Below, piece by piece: positions 42,985 through 51,990 of a DNA stretch of 64,000 nt (position 1 is its first letter; the number at the start of each line of letters is the position of its first letter). A program made the position numbers and the translations under genes. The DNA comes from DATMXP01 sp964460935. GTDB taxonomy: Bacteria; Acidobacteriota; Terriglobia; Terriglobales; Acidobacteriaceae. Location: NCBI GenBank assembly GCA_964460935.1, contig CAYWSM010000202.1, forward strand, positions 1-64,000, in the 5' to 3' direction. The notes under the pieces are model-generated. The model was not told the DNA's origin. It was given only the letters and a program-made list of their open reading frames with translations, and made no database searches.

Positions 42985-44622
42985 TCAGAACCGGACGGTG
43001 TAGCCGCTCGATATCTGGAAGTTTCCTTGGGTGACGTAGTAATCAGGCGACTGTAGACTTCCGAGCGGCGAAAGCCGGGGATTGGGGTAGTCCCGCAAAT
43101 AGCGCACCAGCGTGGTACCGACATCCAACCGCAACGTCGACCGGCGCGATGGATACAGCTCGAAGACTCCGCCGGTATTCCAGACAAACCGGCTCAAGCT
43201 GTCGTACTTTGGTGATTCTCCGCCGGTCCATGCATTTTCGTAGTACAGAAAACCTGGCCGTATCTTTCCAAACAAACCCCATGTGCGACCCTGATGTCCG
43301 ATCTTTGCGCCAAACAGTCCTTGTAGCGTTGGGCCTCCGTTTTCTTCTCCACTGGGGAAAAAATCAAACTGGCTATCGAAAAATAACCAAGGCAGCAGGC
43401 GGTAATCGTAACTTATCCCTATACCAGTGTTGAACTGACGGCAATCGCTGCATTCCTTTTCTTCGACCGGCAAATTAAGGTTTGCGAAATGAATGCCAAT
43501 GCTGCGGCGACGCTGCTTCCATTCGACATTCTCTGGTTCCGAATTGGCCAAGGTCGAAGCCGATTTCAGCAAGTAGCCTTCAGGGGCCGGCCACTGCCAT
43601 GGCAATTTGCCCATAAAGAGTCCGGCAAAACTACGGCTCGGCTCGAGTGCGGTCCGCAGAATGATGCCTCCGAGAACGCGATGATTCTCTGCCACTCGTG
43701 TTACGAGATATTTGTCAATCGTATCTTCCAGGACTACCCAACCTGTCCCGACAACCGGAGTGAGAACCCAATCTGAGAGGCCAGTATTGTTCGTCGGAGA
43801 CTTGGGATAATTGGGATTGCTGGCGCACGAAACTGAGAACCCACAGTCAGGGACGTACAACCATCCGCCGGCATTACCGAGGCTGGTTTCGCTGAGTGGG
43901 CCCACTTTCCATTGCACCTCAAAAGCCGCGGCCCATGCCATTCCCTTCAACCGGCTGGTCCAATAAGTAGAATCTTTACCGACACGCAGTGCGCGCGACT
44001 TAGGGCTGTTCTGAAGAAAAATCCGGCTCGCAACGGCGCCCTGCAGTGGATGTCCCACATCATTGACGATAAAGTCGTCGCCGTCTCCCCAGCGCTTCAA
44101 ATCATAGCCGCCGTACGAAGCAAACCAATTGTGGAAAAAACGTCCGTGCGCGAGCTGGTAGCGAAGCGATGGGTCATTCGCCACTCGAAACGCGTGCTGC
44201 AGCATCAGGAATTCGAAGGATTGCAGGAGTGCACTATGAAGCTGAAAACTTGACGGTCGGGGAACTTGTACCAGGATAACCGGATCGGGAAGAGATCGAA
44301 GCCCCGCCATATCAAACGTAAATTCTCGTGCACTTAAGCTGGTGCTGTAGGGCAACGATGTGTTCCCTGCCAATGATGTCGCATTGGGGGAAGTTAAACT
44401 GTCTGTATCAGGGCAGTCGGTGTCATACGAGATAAAGAGTGACTCGGAAGTGCTCTCATCAAAGGACCGGCAATGATCCTTCGAATACCCAGCGCTTGTA
44501 AGCAAACTAGCCGTTAGAACACAGACGGCCACCCGCTGCCAAATCTTTGCCAAAGTTTCAGGCGCGTTAGCAAAACGCCAGCATCGTTTGTCCTTTCGTA
44601 AAAATCCCGAATGAGCAAACAA
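42985..44622 (-). CDS. Outer-membrane beta-barrel protein of unknown function
   Basis: A protein of 545 residues with an exported N-terminus (hydrophobic segment near 28-45). The central block 'GRFFHNWFASYGGYDLKRWGDGDDFIVNDVGHPLQGAVASRIFLQ' recalls a conserved acidobacterial surface family. The C-terminal half has alternating hydrophobic strands ending in an aromatic residue (SSGYTVRF), the outer-membrane barrel signal. It is convergent with the solute-binding protein gene. I do not recognise a specific function. Confidence 0.75.
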   Translation of the reverse strand: MFAHSGFLRKDKRCWRFANAPETLAKIWQRVAVCVLTASLLTSAGYSKDHCRSFDESTSESLFISYDTDCPDTDSLTSPNATSLAGNTSLPYSTSLSAREFTFDMAGLRSLPDPVILVQVPRPSSFQLHSALLQSFEFLMLQHAFRVANDPSLRYQLAHGRFFHNWFASYGGYDLKRWGDGDDFIVNDVGHPLQGAVASRIFLQNSPKSRALRVGKDSTYWTSRLKGMAWAAAFEVQWKVGPLSETSLGNAGGWLYVPDCGFSVSCASNPNYPKSPTNNTGLSDWVLTPVVGTGWVVLEDTIDKYLVTRVAENHRVLGGIILRTALEPSRSFAGLFMGKLPWQWPAPEGYLLKSASTLANSEPENVEWKQRRRSIGIHFANLNLPVEEKECSDCRQFNTGIGISYDYRLLPWLFFDSQFDFFPSGEENGGPTLQGLFGAKIGHQGRTWGLFGKIRPGFLYYENAWTGGESPKYDSLSRFVWNTGGVFELYPSRRSTLRLDVGTTLVRYLRDYPNPRLSPLGSLQSPDYYVTQGNFQISSGYTVRF

Positions 44623-44773
44623 AACCTGCGCACTCCCATCAACGGTTATTGTAACTATGCTGAAACATAGTAACCCGAAGCACAGCGATAATTTGCGGTG
44701 ATATCTGTGAAAACCAGAAGAGAGATGACTTGGTGCTCTGAATTGGCCAGATCGCCAACTAGGGAGAACAGTA

Positions 44774-44810
44774 GCAGACCAACGCTCGCTAGACAGGCGC
44801 GTTGGTCTGC
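44774..44810 (-). terminator. Hairpin downstream of xylA
   Basis: A perfect 12-bp stem GCAGACCAACGC/GCGTTGGTCTGC with a 13-base loop starts about 32 bases after the xylA stop. On the minus strand it is followed by TACTGTTCTCC, a weak T-rich tail. It is a likely terminator of the xylose operon. Confidence 0.75.
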
Positions 44811-44842
44811 TTCAAGTCGCCAAGGAAATTAAACGGCAGTTT

Positions 44843-46009
44843 TCAGCGGTTCCCAAGCAGGATGTCTACCGTAAGTTGATCAAGCCGCTCATATGGCAAT
44901 CGCTTCTTCATCATCCCGTCCTTGTCGAAGGAATAACCCAGCAACGCCGTCGCGCCCTGTTTTGAATACTTGCCGACCTCCGGCGATTTCAACGAAGGCT
45001 TGTTGATATCCGCCAGGATCTCCTTAATTTCCTTATCGGCATTCCAGCGCTCCGCTTTCTCCTTCAACATCAGATAGGTACGCATGCAACCACGGGCAAA
45101 ATCCTTTACCCCTTCATAGTCTTCCGTTCGATAGGCATGCGCATCAAAATGCCTCGAACCTTGGTATCCGACATCTTCCAGGAACTTGACCAGCCAGAAA
45201 TTCGCCTTCAGATTCGCCGATCCAAAGCGGAGATCCTGGTCGTAGCGTCCCGGCGCCTGATCGTTAAGGTCGATGTGAAATAGTTTTCCAGCCTCCCAAG
45301 CCTGCGCCACACCGTGCATGAAATTCAATCCGGCCATTGTCTCGTGTGCAACTTCCGGATTGACCCCCACCATCTCGGGATGTGCCAGCGTAGGGATAAA
45401 GCCGAGATAATGTCCCGTGGTGGACATATAGATATCGCCACGCGGCTCATTTGGTTTCGCTTCCAGAGCGAACTTATATCCGTACTTTTGGTCGATGTTG
45501 TATTCGCACAGGTAGTCGATGGCTTCACGCAAGCGCTTTATCGCCTCATCCGTGCGCCGGCAGCCATCGGTCTCGGTGCCTTCGCGTCCGCCCCATAGAA
45601 CAAAGATTTTTGCGCCCAGTTCAGCGCCGAGATCCATAGCACGCATGGTCTTTTGCACCGCGTATGCGCGCACGCTCGGGTCGTTCGCTGTAAATGCTCC
45701 GTCGCGAAACACTGGATGAAAGAACAATGACACGGTCGCCATCGGCACAACGATGCCATAGTCTTTGCACGCCTTCTTGAATTCCTTCACAATGGCATCG
45801 CGTTCGGCAGGCGTAGCGTCGATCGGCACGAGATCATTGTCGTGCAGATTCACTCCCCACGACCCTACTTCGGCCAGCAGTTTCACAATGTCCGGCGGCT
45901 TGATAGTGGCTCGAACGGCATCCCCAAACGGATCGCGTCCGCGGTTACCCACCGTCCATAACCCAAAAGAAAATTTATGTTCAGGCTTCGGCTGATAGCG
46001 GTCTGTCAC
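44843..46009 (-). CDS. xylA: Xylose isomerase
   Basis: A protein of 388 residues, the class I (Actinoplanes/Streptomyces) length. Active-site features are the catalytic His in 'GVNLHDNDLVP', the metal-binding Glu/Lys in 'FALEAKPNEPRGD', 'NPEVAHETMAGLNF' and 'FHIDLNDQ'. It converts xylose to xylulose in the cytoplasm. It lies downstream of a sodium/sugar symporter and a LacI regulator. No xylulokinase gene is in the window. Confidence 0.96.
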   Translation of the reverse strand: MTDRYQPKPEHKFSFGLWTVGNRGRDPFGDAVRATIKPPDIVKLLAEVGSWGVNLHDNDLVPIDATPAERDAIVKEFKKACKDYGIVVPMATVSLFFHPVFRDGAFTANDPSVRAYAVQKTMRAMDLGAELGAKIFVLWGGREGTETDGCRRTDEAIKRLREAIDYLCEYNIDQKYGYKFALEAKPNEPRGDIYMSTTGHYLGFIPTLAHPEMVGVNPEVAHETMAGLNFMHGVAQAWEAGKLFHIDLNDQAPGRYDQDLRFGSANLKANFWLVKFLEDVGYQGSRHFDAHAYRTEDYEGVKDFARGCMRTYLMLKEKAERWNADKEIKEILADINKPSLKSPEVGKYSKQGATALLGYSFDKDGMMKKRLPYERLDQLTVDILLGNR

Positions 46010-46039
46010 GCTGATTCCTTTCCACCCGTCGAAACTGCA

Positions 46040-46069
46040 CCGTTAACGGGTGCTTGATCGTTATTAACG
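46040..46069. promoter_or_regulatory. Paired GTTAAC-type palindromes before xylA
   Basis: CCGTTAACGG (46040-46049) and CGTTATTAACG (46059-46069, near-palindromic) lie 31 and 50 bases before the xylA start, with centres about 19-20 bp apart. They may be binding sites for the LacI-type regulator encoded upstream, though they differ from the AAACGTTT site before that gene. Confidence 0.4.
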
Positions 46070-46161
46070 TGGATGATGAACAAACATTAGTTTGGATGTT
46101 GAACGACAGCTAAAATCAATATGGCTTCTACCTTCTGCGTGGACGGCAGTAGAGTTTGTCT

Positions 46162-46401
46162 CTATCTGGCTGCCGTAGATTGCTTACGGTCCAGCGCATG
46201 CGGGCGGAATTTCACGGTATACAAAATCCCAAACAACAACAGCAGAGCTCCCCACCAGACGTTAGCGTGAAGATGGAAAAGCACCACCGGATAAACAGGA
46301 GGATGAATCAATTCGTAAATGCCAGCTCCGAGGATGAGCACTCCATTCACCAGCAGGGAGACGCCTATAAAGAACCAGATGGAAATTGCGCTGCTATGCA
46401 T
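46162..46401 (-). CDS. Small two-span membrane protein in the xylose operon
   Basis: A protein of 79 residues with two hydrophobic segments (about 6-31 and 40-63) joined by a short His-containing loop (ELIHPPVYPVVLFHLHANVWWG). The tail is basic (RPHALDRKQSTAAR). It starts 15 bases after the symporter stop and therefore probably belongs to the same transcript. Small proteins beside SSS transporters are common and may assist the transporter; its role is unknown. Confidence 0.7.
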   Translation of the reverse strand: MHSSAISIWFFIGVSLLVNGVLILGAGIYELIHPPVYPVVLFHLHANVWWGALLLLFGILYTVKFRPHALDRKQSTAAR

Positions 46402-46416
46402 GCTTGTGCTCCTCGC

Positions 46417-48138
46417 CTACCAGAAGTAGATGTTCAAGCCCACGAACACTAGGGCCACAACGCTAGCCCAGAAGACCGGGCGATGGAACAGTGACACTGC
46501 GCCCTCTGCGGGCACCTCGGTGCATCCATATACCAATCCCGTGAGTTGACGCTCATCGCGCGGCGCGGTTGCAAGACTGACCACAACGGTGACAATCACG
46601 CAGACGATCCAACTCCAGAGCGCGCGGTACATGTTTGCCGCCATATCGCTGGCGGATTTCGATAGCGCCAGATATTGCAGGGCATTAGGATCAATCTTTC
46701 CCCAGGCATACATCGCGATTGACGAGCCGGTTCCGGCGAGCAGTCCCCAGAAGCCGCCCTTGTCGGTGGCACGTTTCCACAACATCCCGAGAATCACCGT
46801 CCCAAACAACGGCGCGATGAAAAAGCTGAACAGAGCCTGTACGTAATCCATAATGCTCTTGAACTGCATCACGAAGTACGCCGTTCCGATCGAGACGATA
46901 ACGCCAACGATAGTGCTCCAGCGCCCCATGCTGACCTTCTGCGCATCGGTCGCATTACGATGGAATAGCGCTTCGTAGATGTCATAGGTCCACACGGTGG
47001 AGAATGCGCTGACATTGCCCGCCATGCCGCTCATGAAACCAGCGACCAGTGCGGTAATTCCGAGTCCCAGAAGGCCCGGCCCACAGTAGCGTGCCAGCAT
47101 CAGCGGGAGAACTTCGTTGTAGCTGTGACCTCCGGTCGCGACCGCCTGGGTTTCGCCAGTCAGATGAATCAAGTGTCCGGCTGGATCTTTCAGCACCGCC
47201 AATGCAAGCAGTCCTGGCAGAATGACGATAAACGGGACCATCATCTTAAAACCTGCTCCGATGATGGGAGCCAACTTCGCCGACCGGATATCTTTGGCCG
47301 ACAGCACGCGTTGTACGACGAGAAAGTCGGTGGTCCAGTAGCCGCACGAAATCACGGCCGCTAAACCAAAGACGATGCCAGTCCATTGAATACCCATCGG
47401 ATTCGTGGTCGAACTTCCAAGTGTTCCCCACAGATGTGTATAAGCATCGCCGGCGTTGCGGGCGATCTCCGTCTTCAGGTTGCTCCAACCACCTGCTTCG
47501 ATCAGGCCCATGATCGGGATAAGCAGTGCGCCAGCCCAGATGAGGATGAACTGCAGAACTTCATTGAAGATTGCACCGCGCAAACCGCCCAGTGCGACGT
47601 AAACGGCAACTGTGATCGACGAAATCCAGATACTGGTGTGGATGTTCCAGCCCAGCACAACCTTCATGACGAGCGCCATGGAATACATATTGATGCCGCT
47701 CATCAGCACCGTCATAAAGGCGAAACTAACCGCCGACAGCGCGCGACTGGGTTCTCCGAATCGCAACTTCAGGTATCCAGGCACCGAATGTGTCTTGGAG
47801 ATGTAATAGAACGGCATCATGACCAGCGCGAGAAATAGCATTGCCGGGATGGCGCCAATCCAATACCAGTGAGTCGCCAGGATGCCATACTGGTAGGCCG
47901 ATCCCGCCCAGCCCATCAATTCGAGCGAACCGAGATTGGCGGAAAGGAAGCTCAGGCCGGCGATCCACGCAGTCATCTCACGTCCAGCCATAAAGAAGTC
48001 TTCGCTCGTGTTGGCGCTTCCCTTCAGATAAAAACCTATGGCGAGAACCAGGGCGAAGTAGAAGATGATGATCACCAGATCAACCGGCGACAGGTGTACC
48101 AGGGACGGCGCTGACTCGAGCAACAGGGCAGGGGTCAT
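46417..48138 (-). CDS. SSS-family sodium/sugar symporter
   Basis: A protein of 573 residues with about 13-14 membrane segments. The SSS signatures 'GREMTAWIAGLSFLSANLGSLELMGWAGSAYQYG' and 'GLGITALVAGFMSGMAGNVSAFSTVWTYDIYE' are those of SGLT-like sugar carriers. It imports a sugar, plausibly xylose, with sodium. Its ATG overlaps the stop of the LacI gene (ATGA), and it is followed by the small membrane protein and xylA. Confidence 0.92.
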   Translation of the reverse strand: MTPALLLESAPSLVHLSPVDLVIIIFYFALVLAIGFYLKGSANTSEDFFMAGREMTAWIAGLSFLSANLGSLELMGWAGSAYQYGILATHWYWIGAIPAMLFLALVMMPFYYISKTHSVPGYLKLRFGEPSRALSAVSFAFMTVLMSGINMYSMALVMKVVLGWNIHTSIWISSITVAVYVALGGLRGAIFNEVLQFILIWAGALLIPIMGLIEAGGWSNLKTEIARNAGDAYTHLWGTLGSSTTNPMGIQWTGIVFGLAAVISCGYWTTDFLVVQRVLSAKDIRSAKLAPIIGAGFKMMVPFIVILPGLLALAVLKDPAGHLIHLTGETQAVATGGHSYNEVLPLMLARYCGPGLLGLGITALVAGFMSGMAGNVSAFSTVWTYDIYEALFHRNATDAQKVSMGRWSTIVGVIVSIGTAYFVMQFKSIMDYVQALFSFFIAPLFGTVILGMLWKRATDKGGFWGLLAGTGSSIAMYAWGKIDPNALQYLALSKSASDMAANMYRALWSWIVCVIVTVVVSLATAPRDERQLTGLVYGCTEVPAEGAVSLFHRPVFWASVVALVFVGLNIYFW

Positions 48139-49283
48139 TTATGCGCTCCTTCGGTGGAGTAAGTAGCACGTCTGTTTAAGTTCTGTTTTCTAACTTTGAG
48201 GGTAGACTTTTCGGTATGTCGATCCGCCTCGGTATCCAGAGAAGTTCGTTGCAGAAAGAATTCCAGATTTCCGCGCATGACCAGGTGAGGAGCGAATGTG
48301 ATTTGCGGCTGCGGACACTCGCTTTCCAGCAAATACTCATGCATCACGCGAAAAGCCATGCGGCCCTGCGTGCGCGGGCGTTGATAAATGGTGGCAGTTA
48401 CGACTCCCGACCGAATCTCGTTGACGAGCGTAGGAAAAAGATCGGTGGTCACGATCGTAAGACCTCCGAGTTTCTTCATGTCGCGGGCCGCCTTGATCAC
48501 CGGCATTGACTCTTCCGTGGTCACATAAATGCCCGTGAGATCCGGGTGCTGCTTCAGCAACTTGGAGCACTCTTTATAGGCTATCGAGTCATTCCCGCGG
48601 TCCTCGAGGGGCAAAAGAACTGATACTGCCGGATACAGTCGGGCCATCGTTGTCTGAAAGGCACGGTATTTTTCAGCATGTTCCGTGATATTGGCAGCGC
48701 AAATGGTAACCGCTACCTTGCCCTTGCCGTGCAGGATACGGGCCATGATGTCGGCGGCAAGGGCGCCGCTCGCCAGAGTATCGATAGAAACCACCGCGAG
48801 GCGCCCTGAGTCTGGCGCATCCGTAGCAATGAACACGATTGGAACATTCTGCCGTTCCGCATGTCGCATTAACGGTTCAAGTTTGGCAGGATCGCTTGGG
48901 AAAGCTATCACTCCATTCACGCCATCGTGAAGAGCTTGTTCGAGCGCAGTGAATTCGTCTTCTCCCCAACGCGAATACGTACGATATTCCACATGCAGGT
49001 TCTCGAGATCCAACGAATCTTTCTCTTCGGCGATGCCGGTGCGAACCTCATCCCAGAAGGAAGTGGTCCCCTTGGGAGTGTTCACAGAGATTCGAATCGC
49101 CTGTTTCGAAGAGAGAAAGCGCGCGGCCAGGTTGGGCTTGTATTCGAGCTTATTGGCCATCTGCAGCACACGATTGCGGGTCGCTGCTGTGGTGCTGGGG
49201 TCGCCCTTCAGGGCGCGATGCACGGTGGAAACGGAAACGCCAAGAGCCTTCGCGATATCGATGATGGTCGACCGTTTCCGCAT
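48135..49283 (-). CDS. LacI family transcriptional regulator of the sugar operon
   Basis: A protein of 382 residues. The N-terminal LacI helix-turn-helix 'TIIDIAKALGVSVSTVHRALKGD' is followed by the hinge 'LEYKPNLAARFLSS' and a periplasmic-binding-like effector domain ('GVNGVIAFPSDPAKLEPLM', 'DLTGIYVTTEESMPVIKAA'). It is the first gene of the symporter/xylA unit and has a palindrome with AAACGTTT centre 11 bases before its start, fitting autoregulation. The inducer is likely xylose or a related sugar (inference). Confidence 0.92.
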   Translation of the reverse strand: MRKRSTIIDIAKALGVSVSTVHRALKGDPSTTAATRNRVLQMANKLEYKPNLAARFLSSKQAIRISVNTPKGTTSFWDEVRTGIAEEKDSLDLENLHVEYRTYSRWGEDEFTALEQALHDGVNGVIAFPSDPAKLEPLMRHAERQNVPIVFIATDAPDSGRLAVVSIDTLASGALAADIMARILHGKGKVAVTICAANITEHAEKYRAFQTTMARLYPAVSVLLPLEDRGNDSIAYKECSKLLKQHPDLTGIYVTTEESMPVIKAARDMKKLGGLTIVTTDLFPTLVNEIRSGVVTATIYQRPRTQGRMAFRVMHEYLLESECPQPQITFAPHLVMRGNLEFFLQRTSLDTEADRHTEKSTLKVRKQNLNRRATYSTEGAHK

Positions 49284-49293
49284 GAAAGCCGCA

Positions 49294-49309
49294 ATGAAAA
49301 CGTTTCCAT
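49294..49309. promoter_or_regulatory. LacI-type operator before the LacI gene
   Basis: ATGAAAACGTTTCCAT is symmetric about a central CpG with 7 of 8 pairs matching, the classic LacI/GalR operator form. It starts 11 bases upstream of the regulator's start codon. Confidence 0.7.
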
Positions 49310-49371
49310 TAAATGCGCCAGCTATTCAGACTGTCAATTGATTTTTGGGAGTCGGAAATTGCAGAAAACAA

Positions 49372-51138
49372 CTAGCGCTCAGACGCTACAGCCTGTTTGG
49401 CTTCTTTCACCTGTGCCATTCGCGGCAGGACGACCTGCATTACTGTTCCCTGGGAAGTGCTTTCCTCCACCTCGACTGTACCACCGTGGTCCCTGACGAT
49501 CTTGCTAACGATCGCCAGTCCGAGCCCGGTGCCGTTTGGTTTCCCAGAACTCACAAAGGGCTCAAATATCGAAGGTCTAATATTCTCGGGAATTCCTTCT
49601 CCGTTATCGCGAATGCTGATGCTGAATGCCTTCTCGTGTGAATCGATTTCGATCGTGATTTTTGCTTTCCCGTCGGCTCTGGACTCACAGGCATTAAGAA
49701 GCAGATTAAAGAAAGCACGCTCCAGTTTGCGTGAATCGAAGGTGCCTTCCATGTCTCCCCTGGCATTCACTTCAATTTGGCAGGAGCGATACTCCGAACG
49801 CGACGCTACCGCATCCACAGCGCGATGCATTACCGCGTTCATTTCGCCAGGTTTGGGAGAAATGGTTCCATGCTCCCGCGACAATTCTCGCAAAGAGTCG
49901 ATCAGGTCGGTCATTTGGTCTGAGGCGAGTTTGATCTCGCGATAAATCTCCTCGCGGTCCAACCTCAGTGACTCGGCTTCGTAAAGGAATTCGGCATTCG
50001 CGACGAGCGCGGCCAGATAATGACGCAAATCGTGCGAAATCGAACTTGCTGTGCGGCCAAGTGCCGCCAGGCGCTCGGCTTCAATTTGCCGCTGTTGCGA
50101 ATCCAGCAAGCGAGTTCGCATGGTGCCGAATGCATTTCCCAGGTGCTCGACCTCGCGGCTGCCTTTGGAATTGATGGAATATGTGTAATCGCCAGATGCG
50201 AGCGCACGAACTCCGGCTACCAGGTTCTCCAGCGGGCGCGTAATTGCCCGCGAGATGAAAGAAAAGATGAGAGCTCCGAACAGCACTGCTGCAGCGCCTA
50301 ACAATCCGAGAGTCCGGTTCAGATGCGTAACGAAGATGGTTGATTGCCGTAGTGGAAGCAGCACAATGCAGCGAACGGGAGTGGGAGTAGCTGCATCGAG
50401 CATGACGGAAGCTGCTTGGAACTGTTGTCCGGCAATCGTTACTTCTTCCGTCGCGTGATTCAGGATCAGTGGATGCGAATCGAGCACTTGCCGGAATGCC
50501 GGTTCACTCAAGCCGATAGTCGAGGCGATGATGTGATTGTCAGCAGCCAGCACGATCTGGCTTCCGGCAACGCTGGCGAGTTCTTCGGCTACCGTGTTGT
50601 CAACCTGGTATCCAATCGCAATCCAACCCAATTGATGCTGCTCTTCTCCGGCCCCAAGAGTCATGGGGCGCAAAAATACCCAATAGAGATGGCCATCGGA
50701 GTACCACCAGGCCGCGGACTCGTTGGCGCGAACGGACTCAACCATCATGTGATCGGCTGTGCTCCGGGCCCACGATTCGTCCTTCATATGAAAGGCGAGT
50801 AAGTGACCATCAGGATTGCCTAATGCGAATAAGTCGCTACCCGCGAGATGCCAGAACGGAAGTGAGGAGTCCTGGATCGTCAGCGGATGATCCGTTGTCA
50901 TCACCGCTTTGAGAGGAGGCAATATGGAGAGCAATGCAGCAGTACGTGAGAGCTGTACTTGCCGCTGTCTCTGCATGTTTTGAAACGCACGTACGGAACT
51001 GGCGATCCCGGCATCTACTTGGCTCGAGACTTCCTGCTTAACAGTTTGCCGCACGAGCAAAAGGGTCGCACCCATCACTGCAGTGATTAACACAGCAGTT
51101 GCAAGAAGCAGTTGGGTCCGCAAGCGAAGTCGCGCCAT
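49372..51138 (-). CDS. Membrane sensor histidine kinase
   Basis: A protein of 588 residues. Membrane segments at about 8-28 and 277-298 enclose a large periplasmic sensor of about 250 residues, possibly Cache-like. A HAMP domain (ITRPLENLVAGVRALASGDYTY) is followed by the phospho-acceptor His in 'SSISHDLRHYLAALV', an N-box 'NLLLNACES', and G-boxes 'DNGEGIPE' and 'GTGLGLAI'. It forms a two-component pair with the regulator gene 9 bases upstream. The adjacent cupredoxin-like and porin genes suggest control of an outer-membrane uptake function. Confidence 0.93.
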   Translation of the reverse strand: MARLRLRTQLLLATAVLITAVMGATLLLVRQTVKQEVSSQVDAGIASSVRAFQNMQRQRQVQLSRTAALLSILPPLKAVMTTDHPLTIQDSSLPFWHLAGSDLFALGNPDGHLLAFHMKDESWARSTADHMMVESVRANESAAWWYSDGHLYWVFLRPMTLGAGEEQHQLGWIAIGYQVDNTVAEELASVAGSQIVLAADNHIIASTIGLSEPAFRQVLDSHPLILNHATEEVTIAGQQFQAASVMLDAATPTPVRCIVLLPLRQSTIFVTHLNRTLGLLGAAAVLFGALIFSFISRAITRPLENLVAGVRALASGDYTYSINSKGSREVEHLGNAFGTMRTRLLDSQQRQIEAERLAALGRTASSISHDLRHYLAALVANAEFLYEAESLRLDREEIYREIKLASDQMTDLIDSLRELSREHGTISPKPGEMNAVMHRAVDAVASRSEYRSCQIEVNARGDMEGTFDSRKLERAFFNLLLNACESRADGKAKITIEIDSHEKAFSISIRDNGEGIPENIRPSIFEPFVSSGKPNGTGLGLAIVSKIVRDHGGTVEVEESTSQGTVMQVVLPRMAQVKEAKQAVASER

Positions 51139-51147
51139 GTACTCCTT

Positions 51148-51891
51148 TTACCGAGTGGTGACGGATGGCTCAGGTACGAACTTGTATCCCGCCCCATGGA
51201 GTGTCAGAAAATAACGCGGATTGCCAGGATCCGGCTCCAGCTTTTGACGCAGGCGGAGAATGTGATTATCAACAGTTCTTGTCGACGGATAGTTATGGTA
51301 TCCCCAGACCTCGTTGAGCAGTTCCTCCCGTGAGATCACCCGTCCTGGCCACTTCGCAAAAAACTTCAGAACACGAAACTCCTGTGCTGTCATGGTTACC
51401 GCCTGCCCTGCGCATGATGTCTCCATACTCGTGAAGTCCACAACCACGTCTCCGAAAGCAAGCAACTCATGATCTGCAATTGAGGCTGGGATATTTGAAA
51501 CTGGCTGCGCTGCTCTTCCCGAGCGCCGCATTGCACGTCTCACACGAGCGAGAAGTTCCTTGGGACTGAACGGCTTCGTAACGTAGTCGTCCGCACCTAG
51601 TTCCAGTAGCAGGACCTTGTCGTCAACATCGGCATTGGCGCTGAGTACAACAATCGGAACGCTAGCCGCCATTGCCTTGAACTCCCTGCATAATTCTTTG
51701 CCGGACAATCCGGGAAGCTTCAGGTCTAGAACCACGGCGCTGGGCGTCTGCTTGCGAAATGTGTCGAGGCCGGCAACACCATCGCCCGCAATTGATACTT
51801 CCAGGGCATCCGCTTCAAATAACCGCTGCAGCGCCTTCTGCATTGCACGGCTATCTTCGACTACCAGAACGCTTTCCATTGACAACCCCAC
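51148..51891 (-). CDS. OmpR/PhoB-type response regulator
   Basis: A protein of 247 residues (243 from the internal ATG at 51879, MESVLVVEDS). The receiver is intact: 'VVEDS', 'AVVLDLKLPG' with the phospho-acceptor Asp, and 'ADDYVTKPFSPKEL'. The C-terminal winged helix is of the OmpR type ('VTMTAQEFRVLKFFAKWPGRVISREELLNEVWGY', 'STRTVDNHILRLRQKLEPDP'). Its own promoter region carries three TGAC repeats at 11-bp steps, as expected of a PhoB-like dimer array, so it probably autoregulates. Confidence 0.94.
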   Translation of the reverse strand: MGLSMESVLVVEDSRAMQKALQRLFEADALEVSIAGDGVAGLDTFRKQTPSAVVLDLKLPGLSGKELCREFKAMAASVPIVVLSANADVDDKVLLLELGADDYVTKPFSPKELLARVRRAMRRSGRAAQPVSNIPASIADHELLAFGDVVVDFTSMETSCAGQAVTMTAQEFRVLKFFAKWPGRVISREELLNEVWGYHNYPSTRTVDNHILRLRQKLEPDPGNPRYFLTLHGAGYKFVPEPSVTTR

Positions 51892-51953
51892 AGTGTGGAT
51901 ATTGCAAGAACTCTACATCAATTCCTAACACTGGCCTACGATCGAAAATACTT

Positions 51954-51980
51954 TGACGCCATCATGACAAATACGTGACA
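51954..51980 (-). promoter_or_regulatory. Pho-box-like triple direct repeat before the regulator gene
   Basis: TGAC copies begin at 51954, 51965 and 51976, exactly 11 bp apart (TGTCA on the gene strand). A TATTTT -10-like hexamer (minus strand, 51945-51950) sits just downstream, leaving about 55 bases to the start codon. It matches 22 of 27 positions of the array at 54552. Confidence 0.72.
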
Positions 51981-51990
51981 AGCACCCTCA

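Noticed and set aside
44654..44671. ACTATG/CATAGT hairpin upstream of the outer-membrane protein gene at 44622
   Set aside because: Only 6-bp arms; could be an operator but support is too thin to list.
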